DNA from: Halomicrococcus gelatinilyticus
GTDB taxonomy: Archaea > Halobacteriota > Halobacteria > Halobacteriales > Haladaptataceae
Assembly (NCBI GenBank): GCA_024227995.1
Contig: CP100465.1
Span: forward strand, 124,001-188,000
Direction of reading: 5' to 3'
Length of the DNA stretch: 64,000 nt
The notes beneath the pieces were generated by a model. That model saw nothing but the letters and a program-made list of their open reading frames with translations. It made no database searches and was not told where the DNA came from. The position numbers and the translations under genes are program-made. Below, one piece after another: positions 33,872 to 42,862 of this stretch (its first letter is position 1; each line of letters starts with the position of its first letter).

Positions 33872-34249
33872 TCAGACCGATTCGAACCGGAACCCGTCCC
33901 ACTCCTGGCTTTCCTTCTCGCGGATGCCGGCGTCGGGGTCGCGGAGTTCCTCGGCGTAGACCGGCCGGACCTCGTCGCCGATGTCGACCTCGGCGTCCTC
34001 GACGAGTTGGCCGATGGCGCGGACGCGCTCGCCGTCGACGTCGAACTCCACGATGGCGAGGGAGTTCGTCGAGCGGACGCCGGGCGGCGTCGCGGTGTTC
34101 GTCGTCCAGGTCACGACCTCGGCCGTGCGCTCGGAGAGGTCGACCGTCCCCTCCTGGGGTTCGCCGCACTCGGGGCAGCGCGGGTGCCCCGGGTAGGTCA
34201 GGTGGCTGTTCGGGCAGCGGTGCGCGTCGAGAGTGTGGTCGTCTGTCAT
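33872..34249 (-). CDS. OB-fold Zn-ribbon (DUF35) protein, thiolase partner
   Basis: 125 residues. The N-terminal rubredoxin-like zinc ribbon has CPNSH (C) and CPECGE, and the OB-fold part contains VVTWTTNTATPPG and VEFDVDGERVRAIGQL. In archaea these DUF35 proteins bridge acetoacetyl-CoA thiolase and HMG-CoA synthase and bind acyl-CoA. It lies one base after the thiolase stop on the same strand, so the pair is an operon. The downstream sequence 33795-33875 holds an imperfect duplication of the gene's last codons. Confidence 0.88.
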   Translation of the reverse strand: MTDDHTLDAHRCPNSHLTYPGHPRCPECGEPQEGTVDLSERTAEVVTWTTNTATPPGVRSTNSLAIVEFDVDGERVRAIGQLVEDAEVDIGDEVRPVYAEELRDPDAGIREKESQEWDGFRFESV

Positions 34250-34250
34250 C

Positions 34251-35417
34251 TCAGGGTTCCTCCATGATGGTGGTGGTGACGCAGTTGCCGAACCCGCCGA
34301 CGTTGCACGCGAGGCCGACCTCGGCGTCGACCTGCCGCGCGCCCGCGTCGCCGAGCAACTGCTGGTGTATCTCGTAGGCCTGCGCGACGCCGCTCGCGCC
34401 GAGCGGGTGACCCTTCGACTTGAGGCCACCGGAGGTGTTGATGGGCAGGTCGCCGTCGCGGTCGGTGACGCCCTCCTCGACAGCCTTCCAGCCCTCGCCC
34501 TGGTCGAAGAAGCCGACGGCCTCGCTCTGCAGGAACTCCAGGATGGTGAACATGTCGTGCAGTTCCGCGACGTCGACGTCGTCCGGTTCGCGGTCGGCCA
34601 TCCGGTAGGCCTGGTCGCTGCTCTCGACCGCTGCGCCCATCACCGTGGGGTCGTCGCGCTCGTGGACGACGTGGGTGTCGGTCGCGCCGGCGACGCCCGA
34701 GATGACGGTGTACTCGTCCTCGTCGACGTATTCCCCGGCGACCGATTCCGGGCAGAGCAACAGTGCCGCGCTGCCGTCGGTGATGGGGCAGAAGTCGTAC
34801 AGCCGTAGGGGGTCGGCGACGACGGGCGACTCCATCACGGTGTCGAGGTCGACCTCCTTGCGGAACTGGGCGTGGGGGTTGTCGAGGCCGTTGCGGTGGT
34901 TCTTGACCGCGACCTTCGCGAGGCTCTCGCGCGGCGCGTCGTACTCGTGCAGGTAGCGCCGCGCAGTCAGGCCCGCGAACGAGGGCAGGGTGACGCCGTG
35001 CTTGTACTCGACGGGATGGGTGAGCGAGGCGATGACGTCCGTCGCTTCGGCGGTCGTCCGGTGGGTCATCTTCTCGCCGCCGACGAGCAGCGTCAGGTCG
35101 CTCGCGCCCGACGCGACGGACTGCCAGGCCGCGTAGATGCCGGCCCCGCCGCTGGCGCTGGTCTGGTCGACGCGCTGGGTGTACGCCGGCAGCGCACCGA
35201 GGTCGTGGGCGAGGGCGTTCGGGACGCCAGTCTGGCCCTCGAACTCGCCGCTGGCCATGTTCGAGACGTACAGGTGGTCGACGTCGTGTGGCGACGCGCC
35301 GGCGTCGGCGAGACACGCCTCGCCCGCCTCCGCGAGCAGCTCGCGGAGCCAGGCGTCGCGGTCGCCGAACTGCGTCATCGACGCGCCGATGACTGCGACT
35401 CGGTCCATGCGCGACAC
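34251..35417 (-). CDS. Thiolase family protein with Ser at the nucleophile position
   Basis: 388 residues, or 385 from the second ATG at 35408. Thiolase fold with the conserved histidine loop SGGLKSKGHPLGASG and the C-terminal cysteine motif NVGGFGNCV. The usual nucleophile motif, with Cys in CASGG, here reads QTSASGGAG, so Ser replaces Cys. With the DUF35 gene it forms the standard archaeal acyl-CoA condensing pair, but a Ser variant may be a slow thiolase, an SCP-x-like lipid-transfer enzyme or a different acyl transferase. The asparagine-bearing VAELHDMFTILEF motif is intact. Confidence 0.88.
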   Translation of the reverse strand: MSRMDRVAVIGASMTQFGDRDAWLRELLAEAGEACLADAGASPHDVDHLYVSNMASGEFEGQTGVPNALAHDLGALPAYTQRVDQTSASGGAGIYAAWQSVASGASDLTLLVGGEKMTHRTTAEATDVIASLTHPVEYKHGVTLPSFAGLTARRYLHEYDAPRESLAKVAVKNHRNGLDNPHAQFRKEVDLDTVMESPVVADPLRLYDFCPITDGSAALLLCPESVAGEYVDEDEYTVISGVAGATDTHVVHERDDPTVMGAAVESSDQAYRMADREPDDVDVAELHDMFTILEFLQSEAVGFFDQGEGWKAVEEGVTDRDGDLPINTSGGLKSKGHPLGASGVAQAYEIHQQLLGDAGARQVDAEVGLACNVGGFGNCVTTTIMEEP

Positions 35418-35542
35418 GACGGGGTGGCGGGTTTATAATCTTGAGATTCGTGCAAGCGTGGCTCGCGGTCACGGTTCGCGGCTGATGTCACCGCGATGAC
35501 GGGGGACAGGTCCAAGCGTCTCGGCGGCGTACCCTCCCTGCC

Positions 35543-35845
35543 GTGCCAGAGGACGACAAACGAGATCCGTTAACTGGGTTGCCCGAGGACCTCGGCATCG
35601 AGGAGGACCTCGGCCGGACCGAGCAACGGCTCAGGATACGCATCGAGAAACGACGGTACGACAAACCGGTCACCGTCGTCGAGGGGTTCGACAGGGGGTC
35701 GGTGGACCTGAAGTCGCTCGCGTCGGACCTCAAGAGCAAACTGGCCACGGGCGGGACTGTGACCGACGACGCGATCGAACTCCAGGGAAACCATCGCGAC
35801 CGGACCGAAACGATACTGAACGAGAAGGGGTTCGCGGTCGAGTAG
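35543..35845 (+). CDS. Translation initiation factor aIF1 (SUI1)
   Basis: 100 residues, the usual size. The SUI1 core IRIEKRRYDKPVTVVEGFD, then LKSLASDLKSKLATGGTV and IELQGNHRDRTETILNEKGF, is complete. It binds the small ribosomal subunit and controls start-codon fidelity. The start is GTG at 35543, since no ATG lies in frame nearby. The gene is alone, with the 3' side followed by a 127-bp gap. Confidence 0.93.
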   Translation: MPEDDKRDPLTGLPEDLGIEEDLGRTEQRLRIRIEKRRYDKPVTVVEGFDRGSVDLKSLASDLKSKLATGGTVTDDAIELQGNHRDRTETILNEKGFAVE

Positions 35846-35972
35846 CGCCAGACGTCGCCGCTCGCCGGCGCGCGCCGACGGCACTCGTCGGCGCGGTGTT
35901 ACGGTCCCGGAACCGCGCCCGCCCGGCCCGGGGATTTTTGTCTGCGTGGGTGTGTGTAACAATCACGCTACG

Positions 35973-36278
35973 ATGACGTCCGAGGAGGCCGACGACTCCA
36001 GTCAACCGGACGGCGTGACCACCACGGAGGGAGAGGACCCGACGACGGTGGACCGCCTCGCGTCGCAGGTCGAACAACTCGAATCGGAACTCGACGCGAC
36101 GAAGGAACGGCTCAGCGCAGTCGAGAAGAACGTGCGCTGGATGGCCCAGCGGCAGGCGTCCGAGACGGGGCGGAGCATCTGTCCGAGTTGCAACGCCGGC
36201 GGCGCTCTCACGGTCGAGCGCACCGCCACCGGCAAGCAGAAGGTCGAGTGCTCGAACTGCGGCGAGCGCCTGGTGTAG
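35973..36278 (+). CDS. Coiled-coil zinc-ribbon protein
   Basis: 101 residues: an acidic N-terminus, a coiled coil (DRLASQVEQLESELDATKERLSAVEKNV) and a C-terminal zinc ribbon CPSC...CSNC. No enzymatic signature. A small adaptor that oligomerises through the coil is plausible. The ATG at 35973 is preferred to the upstream in-frame ATG at 35946. Its stop abuts that of the YjbQ gene on the opposite strand (36278/36279). Confidence 0.7.
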   Translation: MTSEEADDSSQPDGVTTTEGEDPTTVDRLASQVEQLESELDATKERLSAVEKNVRWMAQRQASETGRSICPSCNAGGALTVERTATGKQKVECSNCGERLV

Positions 36279-36653
36279 TCACCGCACCACGAGGCGGCGC
36301 GTCCGCGGGCCGTCGCACTCGACGAACAGTATCGACTGCCAGGTTCCCAACGCAAGGTCGCCGTCGTCCACGGGGACCGTGACGTGCTCGCCGAGCAGCA
36401 TCGAGCGCAGGTGGGCGTCGGCATTGTCGTCCATCCGGTCGTGTCCGTAGTCCGCGCCTCGGGGGACCAGGTCCGCCAGTGCGTCCTCCAGGTCGTCGAG
36501 CAGTCGACGCTCGTTCTCGTTGACGACCACGCCGGCGGTGGTGTGCGGGACGAAGACGGTGCAGGTGTCGGCGTCGTCAGGGACCCGGTCGGCGACGCGC
36601 CGGGTCACGTCGACGACCTCCAGCCGGTCGGACGTCGTGACTTCGAAATCCAT
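36279..36653 (-). CDS. YjbQ/UPF0047 family protein
   Basis: 124 residues with the diagnostic motifs FVPHTTAGVVVNEN and LGTWQSILFVECDGPRTRRL, plus the His-bearing HDRMDDNADAHLRSML. Homologues are thiamine-phosphate-synthase-like proteins that can rescue thiE mutants; the native role is uncertain. It converges on the zinc-ribbon gene with no spacer, so the two transcripts must overlap. Confidence 0.9.
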   Translation of the reverse strand: MDFEVTTSDRLEVVDVTRRVADRVPDDADTCTVFVPHTTAGVVVNENERRLLDDLEDALADLVPRGADYGHDRMDDNADAHLRSMLLGEHVTVPVDDGDLALGTWQSILFVECDGPRTRRLVVR

Positions 36654-36738
36654 ACCGGCCCTTCGTCGGCAGGGGAGTTAATCCGTCGGGCGGCCCAGAC
36701 CCGCAGGAGCTAACTCCGTGGCACGAACTCGCCCGCGT

Positions 36739-37044
36739 ATGGAGGCCCAGCAACGAGTCGCGGAGTTCGTGGCGGACAGGGAGATGGACGCCCCGCCGGC
36801 GTTCCGACTGCTCGACCTCGCGGCCGAGGTGGGCGAACTCGCCGCGGACGCCAACGAGTCGTCGGGATACGGGGCGTCCCCGGACGACGTCGCGGTCGAC
36901 AGCGACGAGATCGGCGACGCGCTGTTCGCGCTGCTCGCGTTCGCAGACTCGCTCGACGTCGACGCCGGTGCGGCCCTCGACGAGGCGCTGGCGAAGTACG
37001 AGGCTCGCCTCGACGAGCGCGGGGAGGCGTCGTCCGAAAACTGA
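36739..37044 (+). CDS. MazG-like nucleotide pyrophosphohydrolase
   Basis: 101 residues, one MazG domain. The metal-binding pattern is visible as LAAEVGELAADAN (E-x2-E) and SDEIGDALFALLAFAD (E-x2-D). These enzymes hydrolyse non-canonical or excess NTPs to NMP and pyrophosphate. The ATG at 36739 is chosen; a GTG at 36718 would add seven residues. A YbaK-type deacylase gene follows after 42 bp, so this looks like a small quality-control operon. Confidence 0.85.
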   Translation: MEAQQRVAEFVADREMDAPPAFRLLDLAAEVGELAADANESSGYGASPDDVAVDSDEIGDALFALLAFADSLDVDAGAALDEALAKYEARLDERGEASSEN

Positions 37045-37086
37045 CGGGACCGGGAGAGATTTGACGCGGGAGGACGACTCGCCGCC

Positions 37087-37563
37087 ATGCACGAGCGAGC
37101 AGACGAGTTCCGGGAATGTGCACGCGAGAAGTTCGGGTTCGACGTCGACGTCCACGAGTTCCCCGAAGGGACGAAGACGGCCGCCGACGCCGCCGAGGCC
37201 GTCGGCTGCGACGTCGCCCAGATAGCCAGCAGTCTCGTCTTCCGCGCCGACGGCGACCTCGTCGTGGTCGTCACCAGCGGCGCGAACCGCGTAAGCGAGG
37301 CGAAGCTTGCGTCCCTGCGCGACGTCGACGAGAGCGACGTGTCGATGGCCGACGCCGACGCCATCAGGGACGCGCTCGGATGGTCCATCGGCGGCGTCCC
37401 CCCGTTCTGTCACGATACTGACCTCTCCGTCTATCTGGACGAGACGCTCACCGAGTTCGACACGGTGTGGGGCGCGGCGGGCACCCCCGAAGCGGTCTTC
37501 CCCCTCGACCCGGAGACGCTGCGGGAACTGTCGGATGCGACCGTCGCCGACGTGACCGAGTGA
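37087..37563 (+). CDS. YbaK/EbsC-family aminoacyl-tRNA deacylase
   Basis: 158 residues. The family markers are KTAADAAEAVGCDVAQIASSLVF, the lysine in VSEAKLASL and GGVPPFCHDTDLSVYLDETL. It hydrolyses mischarged aminoacyl-tRNA (often Cys- or Ala-tRNA-Pro type) in trans. It sits between MazG and a DUF4149 membrane protein, all on one strand with short gaps. Confidence 0.9.
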   Translation: MHERADEFRECAREKFGFDVDVHEFPEGTKTAADAAEAVGCDVAQIASSLVFRADGDLVVVVTSGANRVSEAKLASLRDVDESDVSMADADAIRDALGWSIGGVPPFCHDTDLSVYLDETLTEFDTVWGAAGTPEAVFPLDPETLRELSDATVADVTE

Positions 37564-37616
37564 CCAGCAGCGCCGGAGGCCGACCATTGATTTTCCCCGC
37601 CTACTAACCCCCGGAC

Positions 37617-38042
37617 ATGAGTCTGATCGGTACCGCGCTTGCGACCGTCGTCGACGCCGTGCTCGGCGTCTGGCTCGGCAGCATCGTCTTCTTCTCGTTC
37701 GTCGCCGCGCCGACGACGTTCGGCGTCCTCGGCGACGACGCCGGTCGGGTCGTCAACGCCATCTTCCCGAAGTACTACGACTTCGGCCTCGGCCTCGGAG
37801 CGGTCGCGTTCGTCGCGGCCGCGGCCGCCGGCGCGATGACCGCCTTCGATGCGGTCCTGCTCGTGCTGCTCGCGCTGGTTGCCGTCGGGGCGGCGCTCGA
37901 CGGCTACGCCCGCTGGGTGCTCATCCCGAAGATGGAGCGGGCGGGCGACGACGCCTTCGCCGAGTACCACCGCCAGTCAGTCGTCCTGAACGGCGTGACG
38001 ATGCTGGCCGTCGCCGGCGCCATCGTCGCCGCCAATCTATGA
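37617..38042 (+). CDS. DUF4149-like membrane protein
   Basis: 141 residues with four hydrophobic segments (about 7-30, 55-72, 76-96 and 120-140). The motif LGSIVFFSFVAAPTTFGVL at the N-terminus fits DUF4149 (TMEM205-like) proteins of unknown role. It overlaps the next gene by four bases (ATGA), implying coupled translation with the DUF123 protein. Confidence 0.8.
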   Translation: MSLIGTALATVVDAVLGVWLGSIVFFSFVAAPTTFGVLGDDAGRVVNAIFPKYYDFGLGLGAVAFVAAAAAGAMTAFDAVLLVLLALVAVGAALDGYARWVLIPKMERAGDDAFAEYHRQSVVLNGVTMLAVAGAIVAANL

Positions 38043-38512
38043 GCGACGGCGGCACCTACACGCTGCTCGTGGAACTGGACGCCCCCGCGACCGTCCCGTT
38101 CGGCGCGCTGGGCGAGCGCGACCTCCCCGCCGGCTGGTACGCCTACACCGGCAGCGCGCTCGGCACCGGCGGGTTCGCCCGCGTCGAACGCCACGGCCGG
38201 GTGGCGAGCGGTGAACACGACGCGCGCCACTGGCACGTCGACTACCTGCTCGGGCATCCGGACTCGCGACTGGTCGACGACGTGCGGACGGTCGGGGCGG
38301 ACGCGGAGTGCGCGGTCGCCCGCCGCATCCGTCGCGGCGTGTCCAGCGACGGTCGCAGTTCCCCCGGGGCGTCGACTGACGGCATAGCCGCAGTTCCCGG
38401 CGTCGGCGCGACGGACTGCGACTGTCCCGCTCACCTCCACGGACCCGCCGACCGGGAGACGCTGGCCGCGACCGTACGCGCCGCTCACGACGAGCAGCAC
38501 CTCGACGGGTGA
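38039..38512 (+). CDS. DUF123 (GIY-YIG-related) protein
   Basis: 157 residues. The family motif WYAYTGSALGTGGFARVERH is followed by ARHWHVDYLLGHP and a Cys/His cluster near the C-terminus (CDCPAHLHG), typical of the archaeal DUF123 domain sometimes fused to endonuclease III. A nuclease or DNA-binding role is suspected from the fold but not shown. Codon overlap with the DUF4149 gene makes them one operon. Confidence 0.86.
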   Translation: MSDGGTYTLLVELDAPATVPFGALGERDLPAGWYAYTGSALGTGGFARVERHGRVASGEHDARHWHVDYLLGHPDSRLVDDVRTVGADAECAVARRIRRGVSSDGRSSPGASTDGIAAVPGVGATDCDCPAHLHGPADRETLAATVRAAHDEQHLDG

Positions 38513-38605
38513 CAGTTCCGGCCGCCTCGTCGCCCGTCGCACGTCCGTCGGGCGGACTCTCACCCCTTGCGACAGTTTAAGTATCAAGACTACGGACTTT
38601 CCGCC

Positions 38606-39616
38606 ATGGTCTGGTACGCCGTCGAAGCCCTGGACGACGCGGTCGACCCGGTGCGAACTCTCCTGTTCCCTCTCGACGTCAGCAGGTGGCTGAAACTCGC
38701 CGTCATCGTCCTCTTCCTCGGTGGCGGCGGGGTGACGCCCCCGACCGCCGGCGGGCAGTCGACGGTCGGCGGCGGCGAGATGGCGCCCGACGGCGGCGCT
38801 GTTGAACTTCCCTCGGAGACAGTCATCGCGGCCGTCGTCGGCTTGCTCGTCGTAATCCTTGCATTCGTCCTCCTGTTCACGGTCCTGGGGTCGGTGATGG
38901 AGTTCGCCTTCCTCGAATCGCTCCGCACGCGCGAGGTCCACGTTCGCCGCTACGCCAGCGACAACCTCGGCAAGGGTCTCCGACTGTTCGGCTTCCGCAT
39001 CGCGCTCTACCTGGTCGGACTCGTCCCCATCGTCGGTCTCGCGCTGTTGCTGTTCCCGGGTCTCGCGACGGGGTCCCCGACCATCGTCCTCGGGACCGTG
39101 GCGCTGTTCGTCCCGGTCATCGCGCTGTTCGGCTTCGTCGTCGCGCTCGTGGACGGCGCAACGACGAACTTCGTCGTCCCCGTGATGCTGCTGCGAGACG
39201 AGGGCCCGGTCGCCGCCTGGCGCACCTTCTGGCCGACGCTGGTGGCCGACTGGAAGCAGTTCGCCGTCTACGCCGTGATCCGCGTCGTGCTCGCCATCGC
39301 GGCCGGCATCGTCCTCTCCATCGTCGGCGGCTTCCTCGCCGTCGCCGTGCTCGTGCCGTTCGCCGTCGTCGGTGCCGCCGCGGCCCTCGCCGCCGGTTCC
39401 CTCTCCGCACTGTTCTCGACCACCGCCGGACTGGCCGTCTTCGCCGTGCTCGTCCTCGCGTACGTCGTCGTCCTCTTCTTCGTGCTCTCGGTGGTCCGCG
39501 TCCCCATCCAGGCGTACCTCCGGTACTACGCCCTGCTCGTCCTCGGTGACGTCGACGCCGACCTCGACCTCATCCCCGAGGTCCGCGAGGAGACCCGCGG
39601 CCCCGAACCGGTCTGA
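38606..39616 (+). CDS. DUF7544-like polytopic membrane protein
   Basis: 336 residues with six or seven membrane helices (about 28-45, 72-98, 125-145, 150-175, 205-240, 245-275 and 285-310). The N-terminal YAVEALDDAVDPVRTLLFP and cytoplasmic FLESLRTREVHVRRYASDNL belong to a haloarchaeal membrane family without known function. The ATG at 38606 is preferred to 38567. It converges on the helicase gene with a four-base gap. Confidence 0.7.
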   Translation: MVWYAVEALDDAVDPVRTLLFPLDVSRWLKLAVIVLFLGGGGVTPPTAGGQSTVGGGEMAPDGGAVELPSETVIAAVVGLLVVILAFVLLFTVLGSVMEFAFLESLRTREVHVRRYASDNLGKGLRLFGFRIALYLVGLVPIVGLALLLFPGLATGSPTIVLGTVALFVPVIALFGFVVALVDGATTNFVVPVMLLRDEGPVAAWRTFWPTLVADWKQFAVYAVIRVVLAIAAGIVLSIVGGFLAVAVLVPFAVVGAAAALAAGSLSALFSTTAGLAVFAVLVLAYVVVLFFVLSVVRVPIQAYLRYYALLVLGDVDADLDLIPEVREETRGPEPV

Positions 39617-39620
39617 ACCC

Positions 39621-42023
39621 TCACTTCTCGGCCAGTCGTTCCAGCAGGTGCGCCGCCAGGTCCTTGTCCAGCGGGTCGTTCGCGTTGCCGCAGTGGGGCG
39701 ACTGGACGCAGGACGGACACCCCGACTCGCAGCCGCAGGCGCGGATCATCTCGGCGGTGTTCGCCATCAGTTCCTCGACGGTCTCGTACCCCTCGCGCGT
39801 CAGTCCGACCCCGCCGGGGTAGCCGTCGTAGATGAAGATGGTGCTCGCGCCGGTGTGTGGGTGGTACGGCGTCGACAGCCCGCCGATGTCGCGCCGGTCG
39901 CACAGCAGTTCGAGCGGGAACAGCGATATCATCCCGTGCTCGGCGGCGTGGATCGCGCCGGCGAAGTCGCCCTCCATCCCCCGTAGTTCGCGCTCGATGG
40001 GTTCGGGGATGGTGAAGTACAGCGCCCGCGTCCGCAGCGGCAGTTCGGGCAGGTCGAGCGACTGTTCCCCCAGCGTGTCGCCCGTCTTCGGGTCGCGGCG
40101 CTCGAAGCCCGTGATGCGCTTGCGCATCGTCACGTCCGCGAACCGGACGACGCAGTCCTCGCGCGTCGACAGCGTCTTCTCGCGCAGGTCCTCCTCGACG
40201 GTTATCTCCTTGTCGTGGCGGACCTTCGTGTAGTAGTCGGCCCACGTCGGCGACAGCTCCGCCACGTCGCGGCCGAGGTCGAGGTCGACCACCTCGTAGC
40301 TCTGTCCCTGGTGGTGGTAGATGGCACCCGGGTGGACGTCGGTGAGCGCGTCGCCGAAGGACAGGGAGGCGATGACGTCGCCCGACGACCGGTCGAGGAC
40401 GTCGACCTCCCGGTCGTCGATGGTCCGGAGGCTCATCTCGTGCTGCGGGCTGCCGTCGCCGTCGTAGGTCCACCGCATCCCGGCGTCGGTCTGGCGGCGC
40501 GCCAGTTCGCCGCGCGCCGCCAGTTCCGAGACGACGTCGGGAAACGTCTCGCCGAAGTGGCGCTCGTCGTCCGGCGACAGCCACGACTCGCGGGCGGCCG
40601 ATTTGACGTGGTCGGGGAGCAGTTCGTCGTTCGCGGGGTTGACGACGGCGCGCTCCGGGCCGCCGGACTCGTCGTCCTGCCCGTCGTTCGCCTCGGCGTC
40701 GCCGTCCACGTCGTCCTCCTCGCCGCCTTCTGCGTCGACCGTCTCGACGCCGGCGAACAGCGCCTCCGGGTGGGCCATCACGTACTGGTCGAGCTGGTCC
40801 TCGCCGGCGACGAGGACGACGAGGCTCGGGTCGTCGCCGCGGCCGGCGCGCCCGGCCTGCTGGAACGTCGCCATCCGCGTTCCCGGATAGCCGTCGAGCA
40901 GGACGGCGTCGAGGCCGCCGATGTCGACGCCGAGTTCGAGCGCGTTCGTGCTCCACGCGCCTCTGACGTCGCCGGAGTGGAGGCCGTCTTCGAGTTCCCG
41001 GCGACGGTCGTCGCGGAGCGCGGCCTGGTAGGCGGCGATCGTATCCGCGCGGTCGCGCTGGCCGCGCTCGCGGAGGTCGTCGGCGCTCTCGATGGCGTAC
41101 TGCTCGGCGGCCTGGCGCGCCCGCGTGAACGCCAGCGTCTGGTGGTCCCGGCCGACGAGGTCGACGAACAGGCGCCTGGTCTCGACGTGGGACGACCGGC
41201 GGCGGCCCGACGCCGTCCCGTCCTCGTACTCGGGGGGATTCCACAGCAGCCAGTGGGTCGGCCCCGTCGTGCTGGCGTCCTCGTCGACGAGCACGAACGA
41301 CGACTCCGGGCGTCCGGTGACGCCGCTGGCGTGCTCGACCGGGTTGCCGATGGTCGCCGAACAGCAGACGAAGTCCGGGTCGCTGTCGAACCGCTCGCAG
41401 ATGCGTTCGAGACGGCGCATGACGAGGGCGACGTGGCTCCCGAAGACGCCCCGGTACTCGTGGACCTCGTCGACGACGACGGTTTCGAGGCCCTTGAAGA
41501 ACCAGTCCCAGAGCCGGTTCGCGTACGGGAGCAGGGCGTAGTGGAGCATGTCGGGCGTGGTGAGCACCACCGTCGGCATGCGGTCGCGCACCTCCCGCTT
41601 CTCCCCCTTGTCCAGTCTGCCGGTGTACTGGTCGACGGTGACGCGACTGCCGAACCCCAGGTCGCGGGCGAGCTCCGACAGCGTCTCCTCCTGGTCGTTG
41701 ATGAGCGCGTTCTGCGGCGCGACGTACAGCGTGCGCCCGCCGTGGTCCATCGCGCGCTCGAACGCGGGGACGGTGTAGGCGAGGCTCTTTCCGCTCGCGG
41801 TCCGCGTTGCGAGGACGACGTCGTTCCCGTCGCGGACCGCGTCGATGGCGTCGGCCTGGTGCCGGTAGAAGCGGCCGATGCCGCGCTCGTCCAGCGCCGA
41901 GGCGAGTCGCGGTTCGACGTCGACGTCGCGGTACCGTCCGTCGTCGCCCGGGAGCGTCGCGTGCCGTTCGACCTGTCCGTCGTAGTACGGACGCCCGCGC
42001 AGCCAGTCGATGGTCCCCTGCAC
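39621..42023 (-). CDS. DEAD/H-box helicase with C-terminal Cys cluster (MrfA/Hrq1-like)
   Basis: 800 residues. SF2 motifs in order: Q-region RFYRHQADAIDAV, motif I LATRTASGKSLAYTVPAF, Ib TTPDMLHYALL, II VVDEVHEYRGVFG, III CSATIGNP, V TNALELGVDIGGLDAVLLDGYPG and VI QQAGRAGRGDDPSLVV. The C-terminal part is a DUF1998-like domain with four Cys (CGCESGCPSCVQSPHC), which in MrfA binds zinc. Relatives unwind DNA 3'-5' in mitomycin or crosslink repair. The ATG at 42023 fits; the upstream frame is not homologous. An acidic insert lies at about 440-475. Confidence 0.9.
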   Translation of the reverse strand: MQGTIDWLRGRPYYDGQVERHATLPGDDGRYRDVDVEPRLASALDERGIGRFYRHQADAIDAVRDGNDVVLATRTASGKSLAYTVPAFERAMDHGGRTLYVAPQNALINDQEETLSELARDLGFGSRVTVDQYTGRLDKGEKREVRDRMPTVVLTTPDMLHYALLPYANRLWDWFFKGLETVVVDEVHEYRGVFGSHVALVMRRLERICERFDSDPDFVCCSATIGNPVEHASGVTGRPESSFVLVDEDASTTGPTHWLLWNPPEYEDGTASGRRRSSHVETRRLFVDLVGRDHQTLAFTRARQAAEQYAIESADDLRERGQRDRADTIAAYQAALRDDRRRELEDGLHSGDVRGAWSTNALELGVDIGGLDAVLLDGYPGTRMATFQQAGRAGRGDDPSLVVLVAGEDQLDQYVMAHPEALFAGVETVDAEGGEEDDVDGDAEANDGQDDESGGPERAVVNPANDELLPDHVKSAARESWLSPDDERHFGETFPDVVSELAARGELARRQTDAGMRWTYDGDGSPQHEMSLRTIDDREVDVLDRSSGDVIASLSFGDALTDVHPGAIYHHQGQSYEVVDLDLGRDVAELSPTWADYYTKVRHDKEITVEEDLREKTLSTREDCVVRFADVTMRKRITGFERRDPKTGDTLGEQSLDLPELPLRTRALYFTIPEPIERELRGMEGDFAGAIHAAEHGMISLFPLELLCDRRDIGGLSTPYHPHTGASTIFIYDGYPGGVGLTREGYETVEELMANTAEMIRACGCESGCPSCVQSPHCGNANDPLDKDLAAHLLERLAEK

Positions 42024-42150
42024 GCGTCTCGGTAGGGAACGGGGGACCTAACGCGTTTCGTCGCGCGCCCGATCCATCGAACGGCCACAATGGCTAAGGT
42101 ACAGAAATGGTTTCGCTATATGAAAATAACGTCCGTTGTGCCAAAGGAAA

Positions 42151-42157
42151 TTTTAAG
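42151..42157 (+). promoter_or_regulatory. TATA box of the Dps-like gene
   Basis: TTTTAAG lies about 37-43 bp before the ATG at 42194, giving a short leader of about 12-14 nt. Just upstream, near 42108-42120, is TTTCGCTATA, which partly matches a motif dispersed elsewhere in the window. Confidence 0.5.
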
Positions 42158-42193
42158 ACAACAGAAGTAGAGTTGGTTCCTGGGGGTTTACCT

Positions 42194-42820
42194 ATGTCAG
42201 ACGAACGTAAACACGGCTCCGGAAGCGTTGCGCCGGGAGATACCAGCGACCGAGTGGGGATGCAGGTCATCCGGGAACGCGGTGGCGACCCCGAGGAGAT
42301 CCGGGAGGCGCTCATCGACGCCATCGGCGCGGAGTTCTCGACGTACTACTACTACACGAACCTCCGCACCCACCTCGCGGGTCACGAGGACTACAAGGAG
42401 ATCGCCGAAGACGCGCGTCTCGAGGACCGCGCACACTTCGAACTAGTGATGCCCCGGGTCTACGAGCTCGGCGGACACATCCCACGGGACATCGGCGACT
42501 TCATGGACCGGGCTGGCTGCCCGCACGCCGAACTTCCCGAGGAACCGAACGCCGAGAACATCCTCGAAACGCTCCTCGAAGCGGAGCGCTGTGCCATCCG
42601 AACGTGGTCCGAGGTCTGTGACATGACCGAGGGGTGCGACCCGCGTACCTACGACATGGCCTCGCGCATCCTGCAGGAGGAGATCGACCACGAGGCGTGG
42701 TTCATCGAACTGCTCTCCATGGAACGCGACGGCGAGACCAACCCCGCCGGCCACTTCGTCCGCGGCGAACCCGGCGAGGCACCGTACTCCACGAACAACC
42801 GCATCAACGACTCGGCCTGA
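42194..42820 (+). CDS. Dps-like (DPSL) thioferritin-type protein
   Basis: 208 residues, a ferritin-like four-helix bundle. Iron ligands are in [43 protein letters not shown] and [15 protein letters not shown]. The paired cysteines in [16 protein letters not shown] mark the DPSL (thioferritin) branch first seen in Sulfolobus, distinct from DpsA of halobacteria. These proteins oxidise and store iron and consume hydrogen peroxide. The ATG at 42194 is favoured by the TATA box; an earlier in-frame ATG at 42107 lies upstream of it. Downstream genes are redox proteins. Confidence 0.9.
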   Translation: MSDERKHGSGSVAPGDTSDRVGMQVIRERGGDPEEIREALIDAIGAEFSTYYYYTNLRTHLAGHEDYKEIAEDARLEDRAHFELVMPRVYELGGHIPRDIGDFMDRAGCPHAELPEEPNAENILETLLEAERCAIRTWSEVCDMTEGCDPRTYDMASRILQEEIDHEAWFIELLSMERDGETNPAGHFVRGEPGEAPYSTNNRINDSA

Positions 42821-42862
42821 ACGGACGACACGCTCATTTCTTTCCGGCCGGAACTCGATTCC

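Noticed and set aside
40215..42035. 606-codon plus-strand frame opposite the helicase
   Set aside because: Antisense of the helicase, which has all SF2 motifs on the minus strand.
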